This document shows positions 28,692 to 37,178 of a DNA stretch of 64,000 nt, piece after piece. The position numbers were made by a program, and so were the translations under genes. Source of the stretch: Anaerolineae bacterium (GTDB lineage Bacteria; Chloroflexota; Anaerolineae; Aggregatilineales; JAFGMM01); assembly GCA_027494055.1 (NCBI GenBank), contig JAOSJO010000001.1:496001-560000 (forward strand), read 5' to 3'. The stretch's first letter is position 1. The number at the start of each line of letters is the position of its first letter. The notes under the pieces were generated by a model. It searched no databases, was not told the DNA's origin, and saw only the letters and a list, made by a program, of their open reading frames with translations.

Positions 28692-31372
28692 CCCCCTTCT
28701 TGCCTGTCGTGCGGCGCGCGGGCTGACTTGCAGCCGCAAAGAGCCGTCGCCCGCGTGCCTAGGAAGCCGATTGCGTCTTCCTCTTCCTGGTCTTGCTGTC
28801 GCCGGCCGCGTTGGGGGGTTGCGGGCCGATTGCCGGCCGGCTGGGGCGCTTCGGGCGCCGCTTCGAGCGCCGCATCAAGCGCCGCCTCAAGCGCCTCGTC
28901 CACGCGGTCCACCAGCACGAAATGCACCGATGCGCGCACCTCTTCAGGTACGTCGTCCAGGTCTGGTTCGTTGCGCCTCGGCAGGATGATGGTGTCGATG
29001 CCCAGGCGGTGCGCGGCGAGCACCTTGTCTTTGACGCCGCCGACCGGCAGCACCAGGCCGCGCAGCGTCAGCTCGCCCGTCATCGCGACGCTATGGCGCA
29101 CCGGACGCCCCGACAGCAGCGACGCCAGCGCCGTCGCCATCGTCACGCCCGCCGAGGGGCCATCCTTGGGCACCGCGCCCGCCGGCACGTGCAGGTGGAT
29201 GTCATGCGCCTGGAAGAAATCCTCCGGCAGCCCCAGGTCGCGCGCCTTGGCGCGGATGAAGCTGTAGGCGGCGCGCGCGCTCTCCTGCATCACCTCGCCC
29301 AACTGGCCGGTGAGTTCGAAGCCCTTGGCCCCCGGCATCGCCGTCGCCTCGACGAAGATCACATCGCCGCCCGCCGGCGTCCACACCAGGCCCGTCGCCA
29401 CGCCGGGAAGGTCGGTGCGTTCCTGCAATTCGACCTGGTAGCCGAAGCGCGCCCGCCCCAGGTACGCGCGCACCGCGTCCGCGTCGTCGATCACGACTCC
29501 GCCGTCAGCGCCGCCGGCGCTTTCTGCGACGCCTTCCCCGGCGGCGGCCCCATGTTCGGCGACGCGCGTGGCGATCTTGCGGCACACCTGCCCGATCCGC
29601 CGCTCCAGCTCGCGCACGCCGGCCTCGCGCGTGTGGTCGCGGATGATGTGCACCAGCGCCCCCTCGCTGAAGCGCACCTCGTCCGGGCGCAGGCCGTTCT
29701 CCCTGATCTGGCGCGGGATCAGGTAAAAGCGCGCGATCTGCACCTTCTCGTTCTCGGTGTAGCCGGAGATCGCGATGATCTCCATGCGGTCGCGCAGCGG
29801 CCCTGGGATGGGTTCGAGCTGGTTGGCGGTGGTGATGAACATCACCTCCGAGAGGTCGAAGGCCACATCCAGGTAGTGGTCGCGGAACTCGCGGTTCTGC
29901 TCCGGGTCGAGCACTTCCAGGAGCGCCGAGGCCGGGTCGCCGCGAAAATCGCGCCCCAGCTTATCGACCTCGTCGAGCATGATGAGCGGGTTCTTCGACT
30001 CGACGCGGCGCAGCGTTTGCACGATGCGGCCCGGCATCGCGCCGACATAGGTGCGCCGGAACCCGCGGATCTCGGCCTCGTCGCGCACCCCGCCCAGGCT
30101 CAGGCGGTTGAACTTGCGCCCCATCGCGCGGGCGATGGAAATCCCCAGCGAGGTCTTGCCCACGCCCGGCGGCCCGACGAAGCACAGGATCACGCCCTCG
30201 CGCTCGCGGCGCACGTGGTCGCGGAACGTCTCGGCGGCGCGTTCGTCGGCGCGCTCGGCGCGGAGCTTGCGCACCGCCAGGTACTCCAGGATGCGCTCCT
30301 TCACGTCCTCAAGGCCGTAGTGGTCCTCGTCGAGCACATCGCGCGCGTGCGCCACGTCCAGGTTGTCGCCCGTCTTCACGTCCCACGGCAGGTTGACCAG
30401 CCAGTCGAGGTACGTGCGGATCACGCCGTACTCGGCGGCGGCGGTGGGCAGCCGGGAGAGCCGGTCCACCTCGCGCAGCGCCTCGCGGTGCGCCTCCTCC
30501 GGCATCCGGGCGGCCTCGATCTTCTTGCGAAAGTCCTCGACCTCGATGACCTGCTCGTCGCCCTCGCCCAGTTCGCGCTGGATGGCCTTCAGTTGCTCGC
30601 GCAGGTAGTACTCGCGCTGCACCTTCTCGATCTCAGACTGCGCCTCGGTCTGAATCTTGCGGCCCAGCTCCAGCACTTCAAGCTCTTTGCCCACGAGCAC
30701 CATGAGCACGCGCATCTTCTCTTCGAGGTTGTCGATCTCCAGCAGCTTCTGGGCCTGGCTCAGCTCAAGGCGCACGTAGGTCGCGACCGAGTAGACCAGT
30801 TGGAGCGGGTCCTCCAGGTTCATCGCCGAAGTCACAAGCTCGCTGGGGATGCTGGGCGTGAGATCGGCAAGCTGGGTGAACTGATCAACCAGGTTGCGCA
30901 TCAGCGCCTCGACTTCGAGGCTGCGTTCGACCTTCTCCGGATGCGCGACGATGCGCGCGCGCAGGTATGGCTCGCTTTGGGTGTACCCTTCGACCCGCAT
31001 CCGCGCCATGCCCTGCGCCAGCAGCCGGATGGTGCCGTCGGGCGCGCGGAACAGGCGATGCACGGCGGCGATGGTGCCCACAGTGTAGATGTCTTCCGGG
31101 CCGGGCGTCTCCTGGTCCGGGTCCTTCGCGGCCACCATGCCGATCATGCGCTCGCCGAGCGCCACCTCGTCCACCAGCTTGATCGAGCGCGGCTGGCCGA
31201 TGATGAGCGGGATGGTCGTCTCCGGGTAGACGACCAGGCCCCGCAGCGGCAGGATGGGCAGCTCCTCAGGCAAGCCCAGCGAGTCGTCCAGGACCAGGTC
31301 CGCTTCCTCTTCGATCTCAGGCAGCGCGGCGCGCGTGGGGGCGTCGTCGTGTTCAGTTTCGTCCGGTGCCAT
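28688..31372 (-). CDS. lon: ATP-dependent Lon protease, extended C-terminus
   Basis: Intact, 894 residues against ~800 usual. N-terminal LON substrate domain ([20 protein letters not shown]), coiled-coil [23 protein letters not shown]+ Walker [12 protein letters not shown] (~residue 398), Walker [12 protein letters not shown], and protease domain with catalytic Ser in KDGPSAG (~735) and Lys in GGVKDKV (~776). The extra length is an insert near [20 protein letters not shown] and a ~50-residue C-terminal tail ([20 protein letters not shown] onward), Ala/Pro/Glu-rich then basic. It degrades misfolded and regulatory proteins in the cytoplasm. First gene of the lon-receiver-(PHP-AlbA) run. Confidence 0.95.
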   Translation of the reverse strand: MAPDETEHDDAPTRAALPEIEEEADLVLDDSLGLPEELPILPLRGLVVYPETTIPLIIGQPRSIKLVDEVALGERMIGMVAAKDPDQETPGPEDIYTVGTIAAVHRLFRAPDGTIRLLAQGMARMRVEGYTQSEPYLRARIVAHPEKVERSLEVEALMRNLVDQFTQLADLTPSIPSELVTSAMNLEDPLQLVYSVATYVRLELSQAQKLLEIDNLEEKMRVLMVLVGKELEVLELGRKIQTEAQSEIEKVQREYYLREQLKAIQRELGEGDEQVIEVEDFRKKIEAARMPEEAHREALREVDRLSRLPTAAAEYGVIRTYLDWLVNLPWDVKTGDNLDVAHARDVLDEDHYGLEDVKERILEYLAVRKLRAERADERAAETFRDHVRREREGVILCFVGPPGVGKTSLGISIARAMGRKFNRLSLGGVRDEAEIRGFRRTYVGAMPGRIVQTLRRVESKNPLIMLDEVDKLGRDFRGDPASALLEVLDPEQNREFRDHYLDVAFDLSEVMFITTANQLEPIPGPLRDRMEIIAISGYTENEKVQIARFYLIPRQIRENGLRPDEVRFSEGALVHIIRDHTREAGVRELERRIGQVCRKIATRVAEHGAAAGEGVAESAGGADGGVVIDDADAVRAYLGRARFGYQVELQERTDLPGVATGLVWTPAGGDVIFVEATAMPGAKGFELTGQLGEVMQESARAAYSFIRAKARDLGLPEDFFQAHDIHLHVPAGAVPKDGPSAGVTMATALASLLSGRPVRHSVAMTGELTLRGLVLPVGGVKDKVLAAHRLGIDTIILPRRNEPDLDDVPEEVRASVHFVLVDRVDEALEAALDAALEAAPEAPQPAGNRPATPQRGRRQQDQEEEDAIGFLGTRATALCGCKSARAPHDRQEGG

Positions 31373-31427
31373 ACGGCTCGTTCCAGGGTGCGGGCTGCAG
31401 TTCCGTTAACTCATCCACTATTAGTTC

Positions 31428-31450
31428 GTATACAGTGTACCATAAGTCAA
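31428..31450 (-). promoter_or_regulatory. Possible lon promoter/operator region
   Basis: TTGACT (minus strand, 31445-31450) followed by a near-perfect palindrome GTATACAGTGTAC (31428-31440; one mismatched pair). I cannot place a convincing -10 at standard spacing, so this is a candidate operator only. Confidence 0.25.
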
Positions 31451-31544
31451 CCGATGCGCCAACGCGATTCGGGCGCAGCCGGCGACGGCGCGTTTACTTT
31501 ACCGCACCTCCCGGCCCCGGTCGATACGCATTCCGGCGACTTCA

Positions 31545-31573
31545 TTGCGCGATTAGAAAATATGTTCTATAAT
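31545..31573 (+). promoter_or_regulatory. Sigma-70 promoter of the DUF3795 gene
   Basis: TTGCGC (31545-31550), 17 bases, perfect TATAAT (31568-31573), 45 bases before the ATG at 31619. Confidence 0.6.
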
Positions 31574-31618
31574 TCACCAATGATGCGCGTTTTCTCTTCC
31601 CCGAAAGGCAGGGACAAA

Positions 31619-31966
31619 ATGGCGGAGAAACTCATCGCGTACTGTGGCCTCGTCTGCTCGGAGTGCCCCGCGCTCATCGCCACGCAGAAGGACGACATGG
31701 CGGCGCTTGCGCAGTTGGCCGAGACATGGAGCCAGGAGTACGACGTGCCCTTCACCGCCGCCGCCTGCATCTGCGACGGTTGCCCCGGCGATGGGCGCAA
31801 GGTTGGGTACTGTGACGAATGCGGAGTGCGCGCCTGCGCAGTCGCGCGCGGTGTGGTGAACTGCGCGCACTGCCACGACTACGGCTGTGAGACCCTGAAC
31901 GCCTTTCTCGCGAACGCGGAGCAGGCCAGGGCGACGCTGGAGGCGATCCGTCGCGCGTTGCCGTAG
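31619..31966 (+). CDS. Cysteine-rich DUF3795-family protein
   Basis: 115 residues with ten or more cysteines in the DUF3795 order: IAYCGLVCSECPALIATQ at the start, then CICDGCPGDG, GYCDECGVRACAVARGVVNC and HCHDYGC. The cysteines almost certainly bind metal, zinc or an iron-sulfur cluster. Function of the family is unknown; members are frequent in anaerobes and often sit alone, as here. ATG at 31619 has AGGGA upstream and is preferred to the in-frame ATG at 31580, which lies too close to the -10 box. Convergent with the GT39 gene. Confidence 0.8.
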   Translation: MAEKLIAYCGLVCSECPALIATQKDDMAALAQLAETWSQEYDVPFTAAACICDGCPGDGRKVGYCDECGVRACAVARGVVNCAHCHDYGCETLNAFLANAEQARATLEAIRRALP

Positions 31967-31977
31967 CGCCGCGCGGT

Positions 31978-33492
31978 TCACGCCACGCGATAGACCACGA
32001 ACGACGGCGCGCCCCACCGGTCCCGCGCCAGGTACACCCGCTCCATGCTGAGGTCCACCTGATCGGCCACCGCCAGCCAGCGCGCGATGGGCGCGCCCGC
32101 CGGGGCGGGCAGGTAGCACGGCGCGTGCGTCGCCAGCGCGTCCGGGCGCGGGACCCACGCCAGCGTCACGGAGGTCTCCCCGCCCAGGTAGAAGCCCAGC
32201 AACCAGCCGAGCCAGTGGTCGCACACGCGGGTCCCCGGCGCGAGCGTGTTGAGGTATGCGGCGGTGGCCTCGATGCCGTCGTGGTCGCCTTTGTCGCCGC
32301 CCACCGCCACGTCGCCGCGCAGCGCTGCCGCCAGCGGCCCTACCGCGCACGCAACGATCAGGACGGTGGCGATCACCCACAGGGCCGCGGCGCGATTGCG
32401 GCCCGCCTTCGGCCATGCATTCCCGGCCAGCGCCGCCAGCGGGCGGATCGCCTCGGCGGCCCCGCGCGCTGCCAGCAGCGCCAGAAACGGGAGCAGCGTG
32501 TGCACGTAGCGGTCGTAGGTGTTGAACGCGCGCAGCCAGAGCAGGCCCAGGTACGCAAGCGCGAACCCGGCCAGCGCCAGGTCGATCACGGTATCGCGGC
32601 GGCGCGGCCACTTCAGCGCGCGTCGCGCCAGCCCCGCGACGGCGGCGGCCAGCAGCGCGAGGCTCAGGAGGTCCGAGCCGGTGAAGGCGCGCAGCCAGCC
32701 GGCCCACGCCTCCAGCCGGGGGACGACCTCGCCGGCGCGGATCCAGCGATCCGGGGCGTTGTGTGCGTAGCCCAACGCCCAGAAGCTCTGCTCCGGGCCG
32801 CGCGGCGCATCCCAGAGCGCCAGCAGCGCAACGCAGGCCAGCACGGGAAGCGCAAACCGCGCCAACCGGCGCGCCAACCGCCGCGCCAGCCGCCGCCAGC
32901 CCTGGCCCGCGTGGCCGATGACGCCCAGCGCCAGCGGCAGCGGCAGGAAGAACAGCGCGCTCTGCTTGGTCGCGAGCGCCAACCCGAACGCGACGCCCGC
33001 CCATCCCCACCGGTCGCCGGCGACCGCCCAGCACGCCAGCACGGTCCACAGCGTGACCTGTGGCTCGGCGAAGACCGTCGGCGCGAAGAGCACGTCATAC
33101 GGCGAGAGCGCGACGAGCAACAGCGCAAGGCCGGCGGCAGCGGCGCGCCTGTCCGACGCAGCGCGGTCCAGCCGGCGCGCGAGCGCCCACAGCGCCGCCA
33201 GGCTGAGCGCGCTCGCCAGGACGTTGGGGAGGCGCGCGGCGAACTCGCTCACGCCCAGCAGCGCGAACGACGCCGCCGTGAGATAGACGCCGAGCGGCGG
33301 CTTATCGACCGCGTGGGCCAGCAGCAGCGGGTCGCCCTCCAGCGCGACCGCGCGCGCGTGGGTGGCGTACAGCGCCTCGTCCACGTGGAAGCGATACGCC
33401 GTCATGGGCGCCGCGCGCAGCGCGAAACCGGCCAGAATCAACAGCGCCGGCACGATCACCGGCGCCAGCCTGCTGCCGCGTCGCGGCCCCAT
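31978..33492 (-). CDS. GT39-family membrane glycosyltransferase (ArnT/PMT-like)
   Basis: Intact, 504 residues, eleven or so transmembrane helices. The catalytic first loop is YRFHVDEALYATHARAVALE with the expected acidic residue, then AVDKPPLGVYLTA (KPPLxxYL, typical for PMT_2), a central FNTYDRYVHTLLPFLALLAA, and a soluble C-terminal end. Such enzymes transfer a sugar from polyprenyl phosphate to lipids or proteins outside the membrane. Start codon ATG at 33492 overlaps the stop of the GT2 gene (ATGA): the GT2 enzyme probably makes the polyprenyl-phosphate sugar that this protein uses. Confidence 0.85.
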   Translation of the reverse strand: MGPRRGSRLAPVIVPALLILAGFALRAAPMTAYRFHVDEALYATHARAVALEGDPLLLAHAVDKPPLGVYLTAASFALLGVSEFAARLPNVLASALSLAALWALARRLDRAASDRRAAAAGLALLLVALSPYDVLFAPTVFAEPQVTLWTVLACWAVAGDRWGWAGVAFGLALATKQSALFFLPLPLALGVIGHAGQGWRRLARRLARRLARFALPVLACVALLALWDAPRGPEQSFWALGYAHNAPDRWIRAGEVVPRLEAWAGWLRAFTGSDLLSLALLAAAVAGLARRALKWPRRRDTVIDLALAGFALAYLGLLWLRAFNTYDRYVHTLLPFLALLAARGAAEAIRPLAALAGNAWPKAGRNRAAALWVIATVLIVACAVGPLAAALRGDVAVGGDKGDHDGIEATAAYLNTLAPGTRVCDHWLGWLLGFYLGGETSVTLAWVPRPDALATHAPCYLPAPAGAPIARWLAVADQVDLSMERVYLARDRWGAPSFVVYRVA

Positions 33493-34175
33493 CAATCGAC
33501 GAACCGGTACTTGATCAGCGTCCACAGCGCCAGCGGCGCGTCCACCCACCGGATCTTCTTCCCCTCGTACCACTCGCGCCCGTTGTACGAGATCGGCACC
33601 TCGTAGATGCGATAGCCCCGCTTGAGGACTTTGGCCGTGATCTCCGGCTCGAACTCAAAGCCGTGCGCCCGCAGCGGGATGCTGCGCACCACCTCGGCGC
33701 GGAACACCTTGTAGCACGTCTCCATGTCGCTGAGGATGCTGTTGTAGAGCAGGTTGGTGATGAACGTGAGCGTGCGGTTCGCGATCATGTTCCAGAAGAA
33801 CATGGTCTTGCGCGGGCCGCCCAGAAAGCGCGACCCGTATACCACCTTGCTGATCTCCTCTTCGATGGGACGGAGGAGCGCGGGGGTAGTCGCGCGGGTC
33901 GTATTCCAGGTCGGCGTCCTGGATCACGAACACGTCGCCGGTGGCGTTGCGAAAGCCGGTGCGCACCGCCGCGCCCTTCCCTGGTTGTGGTCATGGAAGA
34001 TGACGCGCAGCCCATCCCCCTGCGGGAGCGCCTGGAGGATCTCGCGCGTGCCGTCGGTCGAGCCGTCATCAACGACCAGGACTTCGCTCGCCAGCCCGAC
34101 CGCTTTCACCCGCTCGATGATCTTCTCGATGGTCGCGCGCTCGTTGTAGCACGGGATGATGACGCTAACCTTCAT
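33492..34175 (-). CDS. GT2-family polyprenyl-phosphate glycosyltransferase (DPM1-like); two frameshifts
   Basis: 227 residues after repair. [20 protein letters not shown], the nucleotide-binding [14 protein letters not shown], and the catalytic acidic motif [15 protein letters not shown], then VYGSRFLGG and a C-terminal [20 protein letters not shown], all as in dolichol-/undecaprenyl-phosphate mannosyl- or glucosyltransferases. It has no C-terminal membrane helices, like DPM1 type I enzymes. Indels: one G missing (minus strand) at 33979-33981, one C too many at 33882-33886. ATG at 34175, with AGGAGC upstream. Forms a coupled pair with the GT39 transferase. Confidence 0.85.
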
Positions 34176-34332
34176 CGCTGCTCCTTCCTGACCCTGCTCC
34201 AGGGAGCGCCGGCGCACAATGAGTATAACCTCGCCGACTCCGGGCCGGCAAGCCGGCCCAACGCGCGCGGTGCATTCCATCTTGGGGGACGTTTGTGGTC
34301 CGCCAATGCCCGGCTTTACGTCATCCCCGGCC

Positions 34333-34461
34333 CCCTCTCCATGAAATGGGTCAGAGGTGGACAGGTAGGGGCAAGGCATGCTGCCCTACCTAACAAACCT
34401 GAATTTGTTGATTTGCCTGCAGTCTCTTTGCCTGTCCCCCCAAGCCATGAAATGGAGAGAG
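34333..34461. repeat. Nested inverted-repeat intergenic element
   Basis: Fills much of the 318-base gap 34176-34493. Three nested pairs: CCTCTCCAT near 34333 with ATGGAGAGAGG ending at 34461, GGACAGG (34359-34365) with CCTGTCC (34431-34437), and AGGTAGGG (34363-34370) with CCCTACCT (34384-34391). CCATGAAATGG occurs at both ends (34339, 34445). It would extrude as a large cruciform; no open frame. No second copy seen in the window. Confidence 0.5.
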
Positions 34462-34493
34462 GATGTGGGGTGAGGTCCCGCCCACGCATGGAG

Positions 34494-34772
34494 TCACTTA
34501 CCCTCACCGCTGTCGGCGACCGGCGTCGCGATGACCTGCGGCGCGTAGCCCAGGGCCGCCAACAGGTCGAAGCAATCGTCCCACGCCAGATCGTAGCCGG
34601 CCACACCCGTCAACCCGATGCGCGCCAGCACAGGCCCAACCGCGTCGGCGTCGGGCGCGAAGACCGCCCCCTCGCGCTTGACCTGGCGCGCCCAACCGAC
34701 CAGCGCCGCCCGGTCGATCTCGCGGTTGAGGTAGGCGAGCAGCCAGTCGCGCACCATCGCGCGTGTGACCAT
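34494..34772 (-). CDS. Small uncharacterised protein (~92 residues)
   Basis: MVTRAMVRDWLLAYLNREID, followed by helices to the end at TPVADSGEGK. Soluble, helical, acidic near the C-terminus, with AWDDCFDLLAALGYAPQVI as its most structured-looking part. I do not recognise the family. The ATG at 34772 has GGGAG upstream, so it is probably a real gene. It is divergent from the HAD phosphatase and shares a ~100-base promoter region with it. Confidence 0.55.
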   Translation of the reverse strand: MVTRAMVRDWLLAYLNREIDRAALVGWARQVKREGAVFAPDADAVGPVLARIGLTGVAGYDLAWDDCFDLLAALGYAPQVIATPVADSGEGK

Positions 34773-34792
34773 ATTTCGCTCCCGGACTCGTC

Positions 34793-34801
34793 TGCTATAA
34801 T
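34793..34801 (+). promoter_or_regulatory. Extended -10 promoter of the HAD gene
   Basis: TGC-TATAAT, -10 box at 34796-34801, ~80 bases before the ATG at 34881. No good -35 box. Confidence 0.5.
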
Positions 34802-34880
34802 TCCAAGCCTGGGACATTTTAGCATCGGGGCGTCAATCGCGCCCGGTGGCGCGCACACCGACAAGGAAAACCGGCCCACT

Positions 34881-35674
34881 ATGACTCTCGCCCACATCGA
34901 CGCACTCATCATGGACATGGACGGCGTGCTGTGGCGCGGCGACCAGCCGCTGCCCGGCCTCACGCCCCTGTTCGACTACCTTCACGCCCAGCAGATACCC
35001 TACGCGCTCGCGACCAACAACAGCAGCAAGACCGTCGCCGAATACGCCGCAAAGCTGGCGCGGTTCGGCCTGGAGGCGCCGCCGGAGCGCATCATCACCT
35101 CCGGGGTGGCGACCGCGCGCTACCTCAAGAAGCGCAGCCCCGGCGCGCGTGTGTACGTGGTGGGGATGCCCGGCCTCGTGCAGACAATGGCAGACGTCGG
35201 CTTACCATCGCCGACGAAGATGTGGCGTTCGTCGTCGCGGGGATAGACCGCGGCCTGACCTATGCCAAAGTCGCCACGGCCAACCGCCTTATCCGCGAGG
35301 GCGCGACCTTCATTGGCACCAATCCGGATCGCACCTTCCCGCTGCCCACCGGCCCCGCCCCCGGCGCGGGGTCCATCCTCGCCGCCATTGCGACCGCCAG
35401 CGACCAGGAGCCGACGATCATCGGCAAGCCCTACGCCGCCATGTTCGAGCAGGCGCTCGACGTGGTGCAGACGCCCGCTGCGCGCACCGCCATGGTCGGC
35501 GACCGGCTGGAGACGGACATCCTCGGCGGGCAGCGCGCCGGCCTGCGCACGGTCCTGGTGTGCACTGGCATCAACCGCCGCGAGGACCTGGCGGCGTCGC
35601 CGGTCCAGCCTGATTTCGTGTTCGACGACCTGCCCGATTTCCTGCACCAATGGCGCGCCGCACGTTCTGGCTGA
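34881..35674 (+). CDS. HAD-superfamily phosphatase, subfamily IIA (NagD/phosphoglycolate-type); frameshift at ~35201
   Basis: 264 residues. Motif I MDMDGVLWRGDQPLPG (nucleophile Asp and acid/base Asp), motif II ALATNNSSKT, a C2-type cap, motif III IIGKPYAAMFEQAL, and motif IV MVGDRLETDILGGQRAGLRT. These enzymes remove phosphate from nucleoside monophosphates, phosphoglycolate or pyridoxal phosphate. A base (probably C) is missing near 35201; adding it continues TMADVGLTIADEDVAFVVAG. The last 25 bases overlap the start of the peptidase gene in another frame. Confidence 0.85.
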
Positions 35675-37175
35675 TTCTGCTCGCCGCCCTGGCCGGCCTG
35701 ACGCCGGCCGGGTGGGCAGGGCGCGCCGCGCCGCCGGGCCGGCTGCCGGCGCCTGCACACAGCCCCGCGCAGTCCGCGCAGCGTCTCAGCACAGGTCGGC
35801 GCCTGCGCAGCAGGCGACGCCTAACCCCATCGCGCTGGTTGATCTACAGGTGGCGAGCGCCTATCCCGACTACATCGACTTCGCCATCACGGTCGCCAGC
35901 AGTGAGGCCAACATCAGCAACGCGACGATCTACCGGCGTGTCGGCATCGATGGCCCGTTCGAACCGTCCATCGTCACCGTGTTCGAGCGCGCCCGGCGGA
36001 CCACCATCAGCAGCCGGTTCGTCGTCGGCAACTACCTGTTCCCGCCGTTCACACCGGTCACGTACTACTGGCGCGTCCGCGACCTGCAGAACAACGAACT
36101 CACCACCGCGCCGATCACGGTCCTGTTCGAGGACACCTCGCACAACTGGCGGTCTATCGATGACGGCCTTGTGGTCGTCCACTGGTACGATTTCGACGAG
36201 GCGTTCGGCCAGAACCTCTCGCGCATCGCCGGCGACGCCTACAAGCGGCTGCTGGCGTTCTTCGGCGTCCGCCCCACGTACAAGCCGCGCGTGGTGCTGC
36301 TCAACAGCCAGCACGACTTCGGCCAGTTTCAGAGCTTCGGGGTGGAACTGCCCAACGTCGGCGGGCAGTACATCCCCGGCCTGGGCCTCACGCTCCAGCT
36401 CATCGAGCCGGGCTACCCCGACACCTGGCTCCCGAGCGTGGTGCCGCACGAACTCTCGCACCTGGTCTCCGACCTCTACTACACCACCGGCCCCGGCCTG
36501 CCGATCTGGTTGGAGGAGGGGCTGGCGACCTACAACGAGGCGATCAACCGCGCCGCCGCCCTGGAACACGTGCGCGAGATGGCGGCGCTGGGCTACCTCA
36601 TCGCGCTTGCCGACCTGCCCGCGGCCATCCGCAGCGCCAACGTCAACATCGCGATTCTGGCCTACCGCGAGTCCGCCAGCGTGTTCGAGTTCATTGTCGC
36701 GCGCTGGGGCGCGGAGAGCCTGCCGGGGTTCCTGGGGCGTTTCGACGAGCCGGGCATGACGTTTGAAGACGCGGTCCGCGTCAGCTTCGACATGGACGTG
36801 GGGACCTTCGAGCGGGAGTGGAAAGTCTGGCTCGGCCTGGACCTGCCGACCTTCACGCCCGCGCCGACGCAGACGCCACACGTCACGCGCACGCCCGTGC
36901 CGACCGTCACCGTGACGCCGAGCCAGACGCCCGACCTCCCCACCGCGACGTCCGCCGCCGTCGGGACCGCCACGCCCGCTGCCATCGCCAAGCGCGCCGA
37001 GCACACCGCCGTCCCCGGCAGCGCGCCGCCTGAGTCAAGTCCTGAGCCGTCCCCTCCGGGGACGCCCGCGCCGTGCCTGGGCGGGATCGCGGTGCTTGCG
37101 GCGCTGGGCGCGCTGCCGCTGCGCGCCGCCTATGTGCTAAAATCGAGATCGGCGCGGCGGCATCGTGGAGGGTAG
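35650..37175 (+). CDS. Secreted peptidase-MA-like zinc protease with Thr/Pro stalk and C-terminal anchor; frameshift near 35790-35815
   Basis: 508 residues after adding one base near 35790-35815. Signal peptide MARRTFWLILLAALAGLTPA. A beta-rich domain (VASAYPDYIDFAITVASSEA) precedes the gluzincin domain: VVPHELSHLVSDLYY with third ligand in PIWLEEGLATYNEA, the HExxH...EEGLA(x)Y pattern of the peptidase MA family common in Chloroflexota. After residue ~400 a Pro/Thr stalk leads to PAPCLGGIAVLAALGALPLR and a basic end, which looks like a C-terminal sorting or anchoring signal. The gene overlaps the HAD gene and is followed by a paralogue lacking the zinc site. Confidence 0.8.
37135..37143 (+). 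promoter_or_regulatory. Extended -10 promoter before the degenerate peptidase gene
   Basis: TGC-TAAAAT with -10 at 37138-37143, inside the last codons of the upstream gene and 36 bases before the next start. The same GTGCTAAAATC occurs before rsfS at 42904. Confidence 0.4.
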
Positions 37176-37178
37176 GCT

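Noticed and set aside
28793..31966. A ~1,050-codon open frame on the plus strand across lon
   Set aside because: It is the antisense of lon; its His/Arg/Gln-rich translation has no domain and results from GC-rich codon bias. Only its last 115 codons (from 31619) are real, as the DUF3795 gene.
31978..33606. Plus-strand open frame of ~490 codons across the GT39 gene
   Set aside because: Antisense shadow rich in Arg/Gln/Ala; the minus-strand protein has clear GT39 motifs.
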